64,000 nt of DNA from Pseudomonadota bacterium (GTDB lineage: Bacteria; Pseudomonadota; Gammaproteobacteria; Steroidobacterales; Steroidobacteraceae): NCBI GenBank assembly GCA_947449495.1, contig CANFSB010000002.1, positions 62,001 to 126,000 of the forward strand. Direction: 5' to 3'. This document shows, piece after piece, positions 22,534 to 30,881 of the stretch. The position numbers were made by a program, and so were the translations under genes. The notes beneath the pieces were generated by a model. That model saw only the letters and a program-made list of their open reading frames with translations. It searched no databases and was not told the origin of the DNA. Every line of letters begins with the position of its first letter. The first letter of the stretch is position 1.

Positions 22534-23196
22534 GTGGGCACTGCTACCGCGGTTGAGCCGCGCCTCAAGATCACCGAGATCTTTTATTCTCTGCAGGGCG
22601 AGGCCGACAGCGTGGGGCAGCCCACGGTGTTCGTGCGCCTTACCGGCTGCCCGCTGCGTTGCAACTATTGCGACACGGCTTATGCCTTTACCGGCGGCGA
22701 CTGGATGAGCCTCGAGGCAGTGGTTTCTAGAGTGGGCCAACTGGCTCTGCGACATGTGTGCGTGACGGGTGGCGAGCCGCTGGCACAGAAGGCCTGTCTG
22801 CCGCTTCTGACTCGCTTGTGTGATGCCGGCTACAGCGTGTCGCTGGAAACCAGCGGTGCCTTGTCGCTGGAGGGTGTGGACGCACGTGTTACAAAAGTAG
22901 TCGACGTTAAAACGCCGGCATCGGGCGAGGCACAGCGCAATCTGTACGCTGAGCTGGCGCACTTGCTGCCTCACGACCAGATCAAGTTTGTGATTTGTGA
23001 CCGTGCGGACTATGACTGGAGCCGTGATTGCATCGAGCGATTGGACCTGGCAGGCAAGGCCAATGTGTTGTTCTCACCCAGTGCAGGGCAGCTCGCGCCG
23101 CGTGAGTTGGCGGACTGGATTCTGGCCGACCGGTTGCCTGTACGTTTGCAGCTGCAACTACACAAGCTTTTGTGGGGCGAGGTACCGGGTCGATGA
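22534..23196 (+). CDS. queE: 7-carboxy-7-deazaguanine synthase QueE
   Basis: This radical-SAM enzyme converts 6-carboxytetrahydropterin to 7-carboxy-7-deazaguanine in the queuosine pathway. The 220-residue protein has the cluster motif CPLRCNYC (CxxxCxxC) and CDTAYAF, preceded by [10 protein letters not shown] that is typical of QueE, and a [12 protein letters not shown]-binding strand. It starts with GTG. queC follows with an ATGA overlap. No preQ1 riboswitch is seen upstream. Confidence 0.94.
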   Translation: MGTATAVEPRLKITEIFYSLQGEADSVGQPTVFVRLTGCPLRCNYCDTAYAFTGGDWMSLEAVVSRVGQLALRHVCVTGGEPLAQKACLPLLTRLCDAGYSVSLETSGALSLEGVDARVTKVVDVKTPASGEAQRNLYAELAHLLPHDQIKFVICDRADYDWSRDCIERLDLAGKANVLFSPSAGQLAPRELADWILADRLPVRLQLQLHKLLWGEVPGR

Positions 23197-23870
23197 GCGA
23201 GCGTGAGTCGGCCATCGTGTTGCTGTCTGGTGGGCTCGATTCCGCCACGGTGCTGGCTTTGGCGCGTGAACAGGGGCTGGCGTGCCGCACACTGGCTGTG
23301 GCCTATGGACAGCGCCATAGCGCCGAGCTTGCCGCGGCAGCGCGCTTGTCGCGACAGATGGGTGCGCTGGAACATCGGCAGATGGCCATTGATCTAGGCG
23401 GTATCGGCGGCTCTGCACTGACCGACACCTCCATCGCCGTGCCCGATGCCGGCGGCACCGGCATCCCCATCACCTATGTGCCGGCGCGCAATACGCTGTT
23501 GCTGTCGCTAGCGCTGGGCTGGGCCGAGGTGGTGGGTGCGCGGCATATCTATATCGGTGTCAATGCCGTCGATTACTCGGGTTATCCGGATTGTCGCCCC
23601 GAGTTTATTGCGGCATTTTCCAAGCTGGCGCAGTTGGCCACCAAGGCGGGCGTTGAGGGAGAGGCCTTCAATGTGCATACGCCGCTGATCGGCTGGACCA
23701 AGTCGCGCATCATCCAGGAGGGCTGGCGGCTAGGGGTCGATTACGGCGCGACGGTGTCCTGCTATCAGGCGACGCCGGAGGGTTTGGCCTGTGGCCGGTG
23801 CGATTCTTGCCACCTGCGCCGGGAAGGTTTTGCGGCTGCCGGTTTTTCTGATCCGACACGCTACGCTTGA
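23193..23870 (+). CDS. queC: 7-cyano-7-deazaguanine synthase QueC
   Basis: QueC turns carboxy-deazaguanine into preQ0 with ATP and ammonia. The 225-residue protein shows the PP-loop [15 protein letters not shown], the [10 protein letters not shown] segment, [30 protein letters not shown], and the zinc-binding Cys set near the C-terminus ([20 protein letters not shown]). The start lies in the queE stop (ATGA). Confidence 0.96.
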   Translation: MSERESAIVLLSGGLDSATVLALAREQGLACRTLAVAYGQRHSAELAAAARLSRQMGALEHRQMAIDLGGIGGSALTDTSIAVPDAGGTGIPITYVPARNTLLLSLALGWAEVVGARHIYIGVNAVDYSGYPDCRPEFIAAFSKLAQLATKAGVEGEAFNVHTPLIGWTKSRIIQEGWRLGVDYGATVSCYQATPEGLACGRCDSCHLRREGFAAAGFSDPTRYA

Positions 23871-23904
23871 GGCGTCGCAATCCGGTATCATCCGCGCCCG
23901 AACC

Positions 23905-23980
23905 GGGCCGTTAGCTCAGCCGGTAGAGCAGCTGGCTTTTAACCAGTTGGTCGCGCGTTCGAATCGCGCACGGCCCACCA
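23905..23980 (+). tRNA. tRNA-Lys (anticodon TTT)
   Basis: The 76-base gene folds as a cloverleaf. The acceptor stem pairs GGGCCGT (23905-23911) with ACGGCCC (23970-23976), followed by discriminator A and an encoded CCA (23978-23980). The D arm is AGCTCAGCCGGTAGAGC, the anticodon stem CTGG/CCAG encloses CTTTTAA with TTT as anticodon, and the T loop is GTTCGAATC. A TATCAT at 23886-23891 followed by a GC-rich discriminator (CCGCGCCC) is a plausible stringently controlled -10, but a good -35 is missing. Confidence 0.97.
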
Positions 23981-24003
23981 TTTTGCATGTAAGGACTTCC
24001 GCC

Positions 24004-24177
24004 ATGGCCAACGACCTCCCCGACGACCAGGAAGAGACCCTCGATGATTACGAGGCCGGCTTCCTCGACGGATACTTCGCTGCCCGCGGCATAAACAGTC
24101 CCAACGAAGAGCAACTGGTCGAGGCCTTTCAGGTGCTCGACGATTTCATCGAGCGCAATCAGCCCGACGAAGAGTAA
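24004..24177 (+). CDS. Small acidic protein of unknown function
   Basis: This 57-residue reading frame begins MANDLPDDQEETLDDYEAG 23 bases after tRNA-Lys. AAGGA lies about 9 bases before the ATG. Roughly a third of the residues are Asp or Glu and only two are Arg, with no Lys, so the pI must be very low. The predicted structure is two short helices (LDDYEAGFLDGYFAARG and EQLVEAFQVLDDFIERN) around an NSPNEE turn, without membrane segment or signal. I do not recognise a family. The good ribosome binding site and helix amphipathicity support coding. It may be cotranscribed with the tRNA. Confidence 0.65.
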   Translation: MANDLPDDQEETLDDYEAGFLDGYFAARGINSPNEEQLVEAFQVLDDFIERNQPDEE

Positions 24178-24186
24178 GCGCGGACG

Positions 24187-24204
24187 CCATCGTTGACGCG
24201 ATGG
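24187..24204 (+). terminator. Stem-loop after the small acidic gene
   Basis: CCATCG (24187-24192), loop TTGACG, CGATGG (24199-24204): six perfect pairs, and GGA/TCC can extend the stem past a two-base bulge. No T-tract follows, so it is not a classical intrinsic terminator. It could be a processing or Rho-assisted end for the tRNA-Lys/small-protein transcript. Confidence 0.35.
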
Positions 24205-24222
24205 TCCTGCAGCGCTAACACA

Positions 24223-24993
24223 GTGGAATTCGGCACTCTCGGTTGGATCGTGGCGGCATTGGCCGTCCTCGTTACCGGTATTTCCAAGTCTGGTTTAGGC
24301 GGTGCTCTCACCGGCATCGCTGTACCGATCATGGCGATATGGATTTCTCCGCGAGATGCGGCGGCGGTCATGCTGCCGGTGCTCATTGCCATCGATTGGT
24401 CAGGCATTGGTGCGTGGCGTGGCAAGGCCAACTGGGCCGACCTGCGCTGGTTGTTCGTGGCCTCAGTGCCGGGCATCGTCGGCGGTACGCTGGCATTTGG
24501 TGTGCTGCCCGAAGCCCTGTTCAAGTTGCTGGTGGGCCTCATCGCGGTGGGTTTTGCACTAGATCGTCTGCTGCGCCGCAATCGTCCGCCGCAGGACGCT
24601 GCCACGCCAAAACCGCTGCTGGCCGTGTTGGCTGGCGCCACCTCGGGCTTTACCAGCACCATCGCCCACCAAGGCGGCCCGCCGGTGGTGGCTTATCTGT
24701 TGCACCGTCAGATGCCGCGGCAGATGTTTGCGGCGACCTCGGTGTATTTCTTTGCTGCGCTCAATTTGGCCAAGCTGCCAACCTATATTGGCTTGGGCGT
24801 GTTCACCAAGACGACGCTGATTGCCTCGGCGGCGTTATTGCCCTTGGCGCCGCTGGGCGCTTGGCTTGGCGTCAAAGTGCTGTCGGGCATTCCTGAAAAG
24901 CCGTTTTACTGGTTTGCCACGGCCATTCTCGGGCTCACCGGTGCCAAGCTGCTGTGGGATGTACTGAGCGCGGGAGCGATCCTCAGCCCTTGA
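24223..24993 (+). CDS. TauE/SafE family anion permease
   Basis: The 256-residue integral membrane protein has about eight hydrophobic segments in two similar halves, with the family-typical GISKSGLGGALTGIAVPIM near the start and GATSGFTSTIAHQGGPPVV opening the second half. TauE/SafE members move sulfite, sulfoacetate or other small organic anions. The start is a GTG at 24223; a TTG at 24193 is rejected since it sits in the loop of a hairpin. Its 3' end overlaps the convergent aldehyde dehydrogenase by 11 bases. Substrate unknown; uptake or export of an aromatic acid or sulfur compound would be a guess. Confidence 0.85.
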   Translation: MEFGTLGWIVAALAVLVTGISKSGLGGALTGIAVPIMAIWISPRDAAAVMLPVLIAIDWSGIGAWRGKANWADLRWLFVASVPGIVGGTLAFGVLPEALFKLLVGLIAVGFALDRLLRRNRPPQDAATPKPLLAVLAGATSGFTSTIAHQGGPPVVAYLLHRQMPRQMFAATSVYFFAALNLAKLPTYIGLGVFTKTTLIASAALLPLAPLGAWLGVKVLSGIPEKPFYWFATAILGLTGAKLLWDVLSAGAILSP

Positions 24994-26404
24994 GGATGCT
25001 AACCACGCGCGGCTCCATGTTGCCGCGCAGACCCAGTAGCGAATAGTTGCGGCCCATGCCCGACTCCTTGGCACCGCCGAAGGGCACCGTAGCCATGGTG
25101 TGGCGGTGTTGGTTAACCCAGGCAGTGCCGACCTCTAACCGAGCTGCAATGGCAGCAGCGCGTGCGGTGTCAGCGCTCCAGACCGAACCTGCCAATCCAT
25201 AGCGAGTGTCGTTGGCGCGGCGCACGGCGTCGTCGATATCGCTGAACTTCATGACCGGGATCACCGGCCCGAACTGCTCTTCGGTGACGATGCGACTGCC
25301 GTCGCCGGGCTCAGCAACCACCACGGGGTTGATGAAATAGCCCTCGCCAGTGGGCTGGTCGGCGCCGGCCAGCACCGTGCCGGGACCCTTGCGTAGATCT
25401 TCGATGAAGCCCTTCACGCGCTCGTATTGCCGGTGGTTTTGTATAGGGCCCAGCACTGTGCCGTCGGCAAGTCCATTGCCGACCCGTGCGTTATGCGCCT
25501 CAGCGGCCAGTGCGTCGCACAGCGCGTCGTATACGGTCTCGTGGGCATAGATGCGCTTGATGGCCATGCACACCTGGCCGCTGTTGACGGTGGCAGCAAA
25601 GAACAACTTTTTGGCGACGGCCACCGGATCGACATCGTCGAGCACGATGGCCGCATCGTTACCGCCGAGTTCGAGGGTGACGCGCTTGAGTGTGCCTGCG
25701 GCACTGGCCATGACCTTTTTGCCAGTGGCCACCGAGCCGGTAAACGAGATCTTGTCGATACCAGAGTGCGCGGTCATCAGTGCGCCTAACTCATCGCCAC
25801 CGGCCAGGATGTTGACCACACCGGCTGGAAAGATGTCGCGCATCAGTTCACCGATGCGCAGTGTGCACAGCGGCGTGAACGGCGAGGGCTTGAGCACGAT
25901 GCAATTGCCGGTGTATAGCGCCGCGGTCATCGGCCCGATAGCCAGATTGATGGGCGCATTCCACGGCGTGATAACACCGACCACGCCCAGCGGCGCCCAA
26001 TGCAGTTCGATATGCCGCTCGGCGTCATCGACCAGTACTTCTGGCTCAATTTTGATGCGTGTCATGCCCATCGACAGCGCCCCTGCGCGACCTACCTCAT
26101 CGCGGGCCTGTCCCAGTGGCTTGCCCTGTTCTTGGACTAGCAAGCGAGCCAGCGGTTCTACCTGCGCGCTGATGGCCTCGGCCAGGCGGGCGATGTAACC
26201 GGCGCGGACGTCAAACCCAAGCTCCCGCCAGCTGGTGGCAGCCGCCCGGGCGGCGCTGACAGCGGCATCGAGTTCGGCACTGCCCGCAGCGGGGCAGTGC
26301 GCAAACACCTGACCTGTTGCGGGGTTGATGACGTCCAGTTGGTTGGGTGCCGGTTGAGCCTGGCCGTTGATGCAGAGCGTATAGGGGGCGTTGAAGTCGA
26401 TCAT
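24983..26404 (-). CDS. NAD(P)-dependent aldehyde dehydrogenase
   Basis: This class of enzyme oxidises aldehydes to acids. The 473-residue protein has the ALDH signatures VITPWNAPINLAIGP, SFTGSVATGKK, VTLELGGND with the general-base Glu, and NSGQVCMAI with the nucleophilic Cys. It diverges from ligA and shares the palindromic promoter region with it, so it may be co-regulated and act on an aromatic aldehyde (vanillin- or 5-carboxyvanillin-like), but sequence alone does not fix the substrate. GTG 26413 is an alternative start three codons upstream. Confidence 0.88.
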   Translation of the reverse strand: MIDFNAPYTLCINGQAQPAPNQLDVINPATGQVFAHCPAAGSAELDAAVSAARAAATSWRELGFDVRAGYIARLAEAISAQVEPLARLLVQEQGKPLGQARDEVGRAGALSMGMTRIKIEPEVLVDDAERHIELHWAPLGVVGVITPWNAPINLAIGPMTAALYTGNCIVLKPSPFTPLCTLRIGELMRDIFPAGVVNILAGGDELGALMTAHSGIDKISFTGSVATGKKVMASAAGTLKRVTLELGGNDAAIVLDDVDPVAVAKKLFFAATVNSGQVCMAIKRIYAHETVYDALCDALAAEAHNARVGNGLADGTVLGPIQNHRQYERVKGFIEDLRKGPGTVLAGADQPTGEGYFINPVVVAEPGDGSRIVTEEQFGPVIPVMKFSDIDDAVRRANDTRYGLAGSVWSADTARAAAIAARLEVGTAWVNQHRHTMATVPFGGAKESGMGRNYSLLGLRGNMEPRVVSILKG

Positions 26405-26435
26405 GGCGTGCACCGGTGGTTTGGACGGTCGACAA

Positions 26436-26453
26436 TGCTAAAATCCGATTTTA
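26436..26453. promoter_or_regulatory. Palindromic operator overlapping the extended -10 of ligABC
   Basis: TAAAATC-C-GATTTTA (26439-26453) is a perfect 7+7 inverted repeat with one central base. With the TG at 26436-26437 it makes TGCTAAAAT, a good extended -10 for ligA, whose ATG is at 26490. By symmetry the other strand also offers a TAAAAT towards the aldehyde dehydrogenase start at 26404. The location between divergent catabolic genes suits a repressor or activator site; the regulator gene is not in the window. Confidence 0.5.
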
Positions 26454-26489
26454 CCCGAACCTCATCGCAGGTCCGTGGAAGGAATATCG

Positions 26490-26900
26490 ATGACCGAGCC
26501 ACAACTGTCCCCCTATCTCACCGAGTTCGAGGACATCCCTGGCACCTACGTCTTCAACACCTTCCGTTCGCGTCAGGGGTTTCACCTGAACCAGTTCTGC
26601 ATGTCGCTCATGAAGGCCGACAACCGTGTGGCCTTTAAGGCAGACAACGCGGCTTATCTTGCCGCCTGGGAGCTGACCGATGCGCAGCGCGATGCGGTGT
26701 TGGCGCGGGACTGGACCGGCATGATGCGTGAGGGCGGCAACATTTATTTTTTGTCTAAGCTGTTCTCGACCGATGGACATTCGTTCCAGCATGTCGCGGC
26801 GATCATGACCGGCGCGACCCAGGCCCAGTACGCGAAGATGATGCTGGACGGTGGTCGCGCGCCGCAGGGCTGTCGCAGCAAGTCGGACCCTTCTCTGTAA
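26490..26900 (+). CDS. ligA: Protocatechuate 4,5-dioxygenase alpha subunit LigA
   Basis: LigA is the small subunit of the extradiol dioxygenase that opens protocatechuate between C4 and C5. The 136-residue protein (family about 139) shows DIPGTYVFNTFRSRQGFHLN, MSLMKADNR and GGNIYFLSKLFSTDG, with the MTGATQAQYAKMML tail. GGAAGG precedes the ATG by about 7 bases. The stop shares a base with ligB (TAATG), typical for the separate alpha/beta arrangement. Confidence 0.95.
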   Translation: MTEPQLSPYLTEFEDIPGTYVFNTFRSRQGFHLNQFCMSLMKADNRVAFKADNAAYLAAWELTDAQRDAVLARDWTGMMREGGNIYFLSKLFSTDGHSFQHVAAIMTGATQAQYAKMMLDGGRAPQGCRSKSDPSL

Positions 26901-27748
26901 TGGCACGCATCGTCGCAGGGGTCACCACCTCGCATGTGCCGGCTATCGGCGCCATGATCGACCAAGGTCGTCAGCAAGAGCCTTATTGGGCGCCCATCTT
27001 TGGCGGATTTGAGTTTTCCAAGCGTTGGATGGCCGAGCTCAAGCCCGATGTGGCCATTGTCATCTACAACGACCATGCCTCGGCCTTCGATGCGAGCATT
27101 TTTCCGACCTTTGCGCTGGGCTGTGCCGATCGGTATTTGCCGGCCGATGAGGGCTGGGGCCGGCGACCCGTGCCAACGGTGAGGGGCCATGCAGATCTGG
27201 CCTGTCACATTGCACAGCACATGATCCTGGATGAGTTCGACCTCACGGTGGTCAACCGCATGGACGTGGATCATGGGCTGACCGTGCCGCTGAATCTGCT
27301 GTTTGGCGATCTCAAGGCCGATCAGGCTTGGCCGTGTCAGGTAATCCCGCTGCCCATCAACGTCATTCAGTACCCGCCGCCCACCGGCAAGCGCTGCTAT
27401 GCAATGGGGCAGGCGCTGCGTCGTGCCGTGGAGTCCTGGCCCGGTAACGAGCGAGTAGTGGTGTTTGGCACCGGTGGCATGTCGCATCAATTGCAGGGCA
27501 CGCGTGCCGGGTTCATTAACACCCCTTGGGACACGCGCTTTTTGGATAATCTCACCCGTGATCCGCTGGCACTGACACGCATCACGCACGCCGAATACGT
27601 GCGCGAAGCCGGCTCCGAGGGCATCGAACTGGTCATGTGGCTGGCGATGCGCGGCGCGCTCGATGAGCACGTGCGTGAGGTGTACCGTTTCTATCACGTG
27701 CCCTGCTCGAACACCGCGCTGGGTCACATCATTCTCGAGAACGACTGA
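26900..27748 (+). CDS. ligB: Protocatechuate 4,5-dioxygenase beta subunit LigB
   Basis: LigB is the catalytic subunit with a non-haem Fe(II) that gives 4-carboxy-2-hydroxymuconate-6-semialdehyde. In 282 residues the iron ligands and acid/base residues expected from the Sphingobium enzyme can be placed: His in TTSHVPAIG, His in YNDHASAFD, the catalytic His in GGMSHQLQG and Glu in GSEGIELVMW. The long opposite-strand frame across this gene is a shadow. ligC follows after 10 bases. Confidence 0.96.
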   Translation: MARIVAGVTTSHVPAIGAMIDQGRQQEPYWAPIFGGFEFSKRWMAELKPDVAIVIYNDHASAFDASIFPTFALGCADRYLPADEGWGRRPVPTVRGHADLACHIAQHMILDEFDLTVVNRMDVDHGLTVPLNLLFGDLKADQAWPCQVIPLPINVIQYPPPTGKRCYAMGQALRRAVESWPGNERVVVFGTGGMSHQLQGTRAGFINTPWDTRFLDNLTRDPLALTRITHAEYVREAGSEGIELVMWLAMRGALDEHVREVYRFYHVPCSNTALGHIILEND

Positions 27749-27758
27749 GGTCAACGTC

Positions 27759-28706
27759 ATGAAGATTGGATTGGCAGGACAGGGCGCATTCGGCATCAAG
27801 CATCTGGAGGCAGTGGCCAACATCCCCGGCATTGAGGTCATCACCCTCACCGGTGGTAACCAGGAAACCACCGCCGAAGTGGCGCGCAAGTTCAACATAC
27901 CGCACTACACCGGCGACCTAGGCGAAAGCCTCAAGCAGCCCGGCCTTGAAGCCATGCTGCTCGCTACACCGACGCAGATGCACGTTGCGCAGGCCACCCA
28001 GACTCTGCGTGCCGGCAAGCACGTGATGATCGAGATCCCGATGGCCGACAGCCTGGCCGGCGCAGAACAGGTGGTTCAGGTTGCTCGCGAAACTGGACTG
28101 ATCGCCATGGCCGGCCACACCCGCCGCTTCAACCCCAGCCACCAGTGGATCCACAACAAGATTGTGGCCGGTGAGCTCAAGCTGCAGCAGCTGGACGTGC
28201 AGACCTATTTTTTCCGGCGCAGCAACATGAACGCCCTGGGCAAGCCGCGCAGCTGGACCGATCACCTGCTGTGGCACCACGCCTGCCATACCGTCGACTT
28301 GTTCCACTACCAGACCGGCGAAGTGGCTTCGGTGGCGCGTGGCGTGCAGGGTCCCATACACCCGGGCTTGGGTATCGCCATGGACATGTCGATCCAGATG
28401 AAGGTGGCCATGGGCGCGGTCTGCACCTTGTCACTGTCATTTAACAACGACGGCCCGTTGGGCACGTTCTTCCGCTACATCTGCGACAACGGTACTTACC
28501 TGTGCCGCTATGACGATCTGTTTGACGGCAAGGGCAACCAGATCGACGTGTCCAAGGTCGATGTGTCGATGAACGGTATCGAGCTGCAGGATCGTGAGTT
28601 CTTTGCGGCCATCAAGGAAGGCCGTGAGCCCAACGCCAGCGTGGCGCAGGCGCTGCCGGCCATGCAGGTGCTCGACCGTATTGAGAAGACCCTCGAAGAG
28701 GGTTAA
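27759..28706 (+). CDS. ligC: 4-carboxy-2-hydroxymuconate-6-semialdehyde dehydrogenase LigC
   Basis: LigC oxidises the hemiacetal of the ring-cleavage product to 2-pyrone-4,6-dicarboxylate with NAD(P). The 315-residue protein is of the Gfo/Idh/MocA fold: Rossmann motif GLAGQGAFGIKHLEAV at the N-terminus, a cofactor-binding GKHVMIEIPMADS segment, then TRRFNPSHQWI and HLLWHHACHTVDLF in the substrate domain. GAGG lies 8 bases before the ATG. The last 4 bases overlap the convergent aldo/keto reductase (shared TTAA). Confidence 0.95.
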   Translation: MKIGLAGQGAFGIKHLEAVANIPGIEVITLTGGNQETTAEVARKFNIPHYTGDLGESLKQPGLEAMLLATPTQMHVAQATQTLRAGKHVMIEIPMADSLAGAEQVVQVARETGLIAMAGHTRRFNPSHQWIHNKIVAGELKLQQLDVQTYFFRRSNMNALGKPRSWTDHLLWHHACHTVDLFHYQTGEVASVARGVQGPIHPGLGIAMDMSIQMKVAMGAVCTLSLSFNNDGPLGTFFRYICDNGTYLCRYDDLFDGKGNQIDVSKVDVSMNGIELQDREFFAAIKEGREPNASVAQALPAMQVLDRIEKTLEEG

Positions 28707-29701
28707 CGGTCGACGATCTGCATCATCGCGGGCGGGTGACGCTCGCCCGCGATGCTCACCTGTTCGGCGCGTGCGGTAATCCGAGCCACTTGGGCTGCAT
28801 CCAGCTGCAATGTGCCACCGGCGAGGTTCTCGCGCAGGTGCGGCAGGGTTTTCATGCCCGGAATGGTGACGATGTGCGGTGCCTGAGCCAGAACCCAGGC
28901 AATGGCTACCTGTGCCGGTGTGGCACCCCCCAACTCTTGTCCTAGGTCACGCAGCACCTGCACCAATGCAGCGTTGCGCTCTGCCACCGCATCCTGAAAA
29001 CGCGGCTGGTTGCGCCGGTTATCGTTGGCCGGCAAGTCTGCAAGACGCGTGAAATTGCCGGCTAGAAAGCCACGGCCCAACGGGCTGTAGGCCACAAACG
29101 TAGTGCTCAGTTCAGCACAGGCCTGCAACATGCCGAGCTCTGGATCGCGTGACCACAGTGAGTATTCACTTTGCACTGCGGCCACCGGATGCACCGCTGC
29201 TGCACGGCGCAACGTGGTCACGCTGCACTCCGACAGCCCGATATGGCGGATCTTGCCGACCCGCACCAGGTCGGCCAACGTGCCTACCGAATCTTCAATA
29301 GGGACGGTCTGGTCGATGCGGTGCAGATAGAACAGGTCGATGTAGTCGGTGCCCAATCGCGCCAAACTGGCGTCCAGTGAGCTGCGGATGGTGGCCGGTT
29401 TGTTATCGGCAATGGCGCTGCCGTCCGGCCCACGGGCCAGCCCGCACTTGGAGGCAATCACAATGCGCTCTCGATAGGGCGCCAGGATGGGCCCGATGAA
29501 CTTCTCGTTCTCGCCCACTTGATAGCTGGCAGCCGTATCGAAGTGGTTGATACCGGCCTCGACAGCCTCGAGGAGCGTGGCGGTGGACTGCGCATCGTCG
29601 CGCGTGCCGTACCAGCCGACCAATCCCATGCAACCGAAGCCTACCGCCGACAGGCGGGCAGGGGCCGTGCCCAGAGGGCGAAGTGCAGCAGTGCTGTTCA
29701 T
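28703..29701 (-). CDS. Aldo/keto reductase
   Basis: The 332-residue (beta/alpha)8 barrel shows the AKR tetrad: Asp and Tyr in HFDTAASYQVGENE, Lys in VIASKCGLARG and His in FYLHRIDQ, plus the NADPH-binding KTLPHLRENL region near the end. It most resembles the YakC/AKR13-type group. It is inserted, on the opposite strand, between ligC and ligJ. It could reduce an aromatic aldehyde or a keto intermediate of the pathway, but nothing in the sequence proves a catabolic role. Confidence 0.88.
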   Translation of the reverse strand: MNSTAALRPLGTAPARLSAVGFGCMGLVGWYGTRDDAQSTATLLEAVEAGINHFDTAASYQVGENEKFIGPILAPYRERIVIASKCGLARGPDGSAIADNKPATIRSSLDASLARLGTDYIDLFYLHRIDQTVPIEDSVGTLADLVRVGKIRHIGLSECSVTTLRRAAAVHPVAAVQSEYSLWSRDPELGMLQACAELSTTFVAYSPLGRGFLAGNFTRLADLPANDNRRNQPRFQDAVAERNAALVQVLRDLGQELGGATPAQVAIAWVLAQAPHIVTIPGMKTLPHLRENLAGGTLQLDAAQVARITARAEQVSIAGERHPPAMMQIVDR

Positions 29702-29808
29702 AGGGGGTGGACTGTAAACCAGCTGCGCGGCTGCCGCAGCTACCGGTCGGGCGCTGGAGTATCATCGCGGCTCGTCCCGGCCTCGGGCCCAACTTGAGAG
29801 CGACCCGC

Positions 29809-30822
29809 ATGATCATCGACTGCCACGGCCATTACACTACCGCCCCTTCGGAGCTGACCACTTACCGTGATGCGCAGATTGCCGCGCTCAAGGATCCGGC
29901 TCAGACACCAACGCGCGAGTCGCTCAAGATCAGCGACGACCAGATCCGCGACAGCCTCGAAGGCGCGCAGCTCAAGCTGCAGCGTGAACGCGGTTCAGAC
30001 CTCACCATCTTCTCGCCGCGTGCCTCGACCATGTCGCATCACATCGGCACCGAATCAACCAGCCTCGAGTGGACGCAGATCTGCAACGATCTCATCGAGC
30101 GTTGCGTGGGTCTGTACCCCAAGAACTTTGTGGGTGTGTGCCAATTGCCGCAGTCGCCCGGTGCCCCCTTGGCCGGCAGCGTGCGTGAACTGCAGCGCTG
30201 CGCCGACATGGGCTTTATCGGTGCCAACCTGAATCCGGATCCGTCGGGTGGTCATTGGACCGCGCCGCCGTTGACCGACAAGTACTGGTACCCGATCTAC
30301 GAGAAGCTGGTCGAGCTCGATATGCCTGCGATGGTGCACGTTAGCTCATCGTGCAATCACAACTTCCACGCCACCGGCGCGCACTACATCAATGCCGACA
30401 CCACGGCGTTCATGCAGTTCATCCAGGGTGACTTGTTCAAGGATTTCCCCACGCTGCGCTTGATCATTCCTCACGGCGGCGGTGCAGTGCCTTATCACTG
30501 GGGTCGCTATCGCGGTCTGGCTCAGGACATGAAGCGTCCGCTGCTCGGTGAGCACGTGATGAAGAACGTGTTCTTTGATACTTGCGTCTACCACCAGCCT
30601 GGCATCGACCTGCTGCTCAAAGTCATCGACGTGAGCAACATCCTGTTCGGTAGCGAGATGGTCGGTGCTGTGCGGGGCATCGACCCGACCACGGGCCAGT
30701 TCTATGACGACACCAAGCGTTACATCGACAACTCCGGTTTGAGCGATGCGGACAAGCAGCGCATTTTCTCGCAGAACGCGCTGCGCGTGTATCCGCGTCT
30801 CAAGGCTCGCTTGGCGGGCTGA
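29809..30822 (+). CDS. ligJ: 4-oxalomesaconate hydratase LigJ (amidohydrolase family)
   Basis: LigJ hydrates the pathway product of 2-pyrone-4,6-dicarboxylate opening to 4-carboxy-4-hydroxy-2-oxoadipate. The 337-residue protein begins [16 protein letters not shown], with the zinc-binding HxH at 6 and 8, and has [36 protein letters not shown] and a Glu in [12 protein letters not shown], all as in the Sphingobium LigJ type. It starts a plus-strand pair with the secreted protein downstream, and diverges from the aldo/keto reductase; TATCAT at about 29759 may be its -10. It is not the GalB type of hydratase. Confidence 0.9.
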   Translation: MIIDCHGHYTTAPSELTTYRDAQIAALKDPAQTPTRESLKISDDQIRDSLEGAQLKLQRERGSDLTIFSPRASTMSHHIGTESTSLEWTQICNDLIERCVGLYPKNFVGVCQLPQSPGAPLAGSVRELQRCADMGFIGANLNPDPSGGHWTAPPLTDKYWYPIYEKLVELDMPAMVHVSSSCNHNFHATGAHYINADTTAFMQFIQGDLFKDFPTLRLIIPHGGGAVPYHWGRYRGLAQDMKRPLLGEHVMKNVFFDTCVYHQPGIDLLLKVIDVSNILFGSEMVGAVRGIDPTTGQFYDDTKRYIDNSGLSDADKQRIFSQNALRVYPRLKARLAG

Positions 30823-30881
30823 GTGGGGCGGTAAATTTCAAACAGATCAGCAGCGCCAATAGCGCCGCGAGGATAAAAAGC

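Noticed and set aside
22529-22560. preQ1 riboswitch ahead of queE/queC
   Set aside because: Only 5 bases separate cpoB and queE, and no C-rich loop/A-rich tail pattern is seen.
24193-24222. TTG start for the TauE/SafE permease
   Set aside because: The codon lies in the loop of the CCATCG/CGATGG hairpin and the added residues are not hydrophobic; GTG 24223 starts directly before the first membrane helix.
26744-27898. 384-codon minus-strand frame opposite ligB
   Set aside because: ligA, ligB and ligC on the plus strand carry all catalytic motifs and coupled starts; the antisense product is His/Arg-rich noise.
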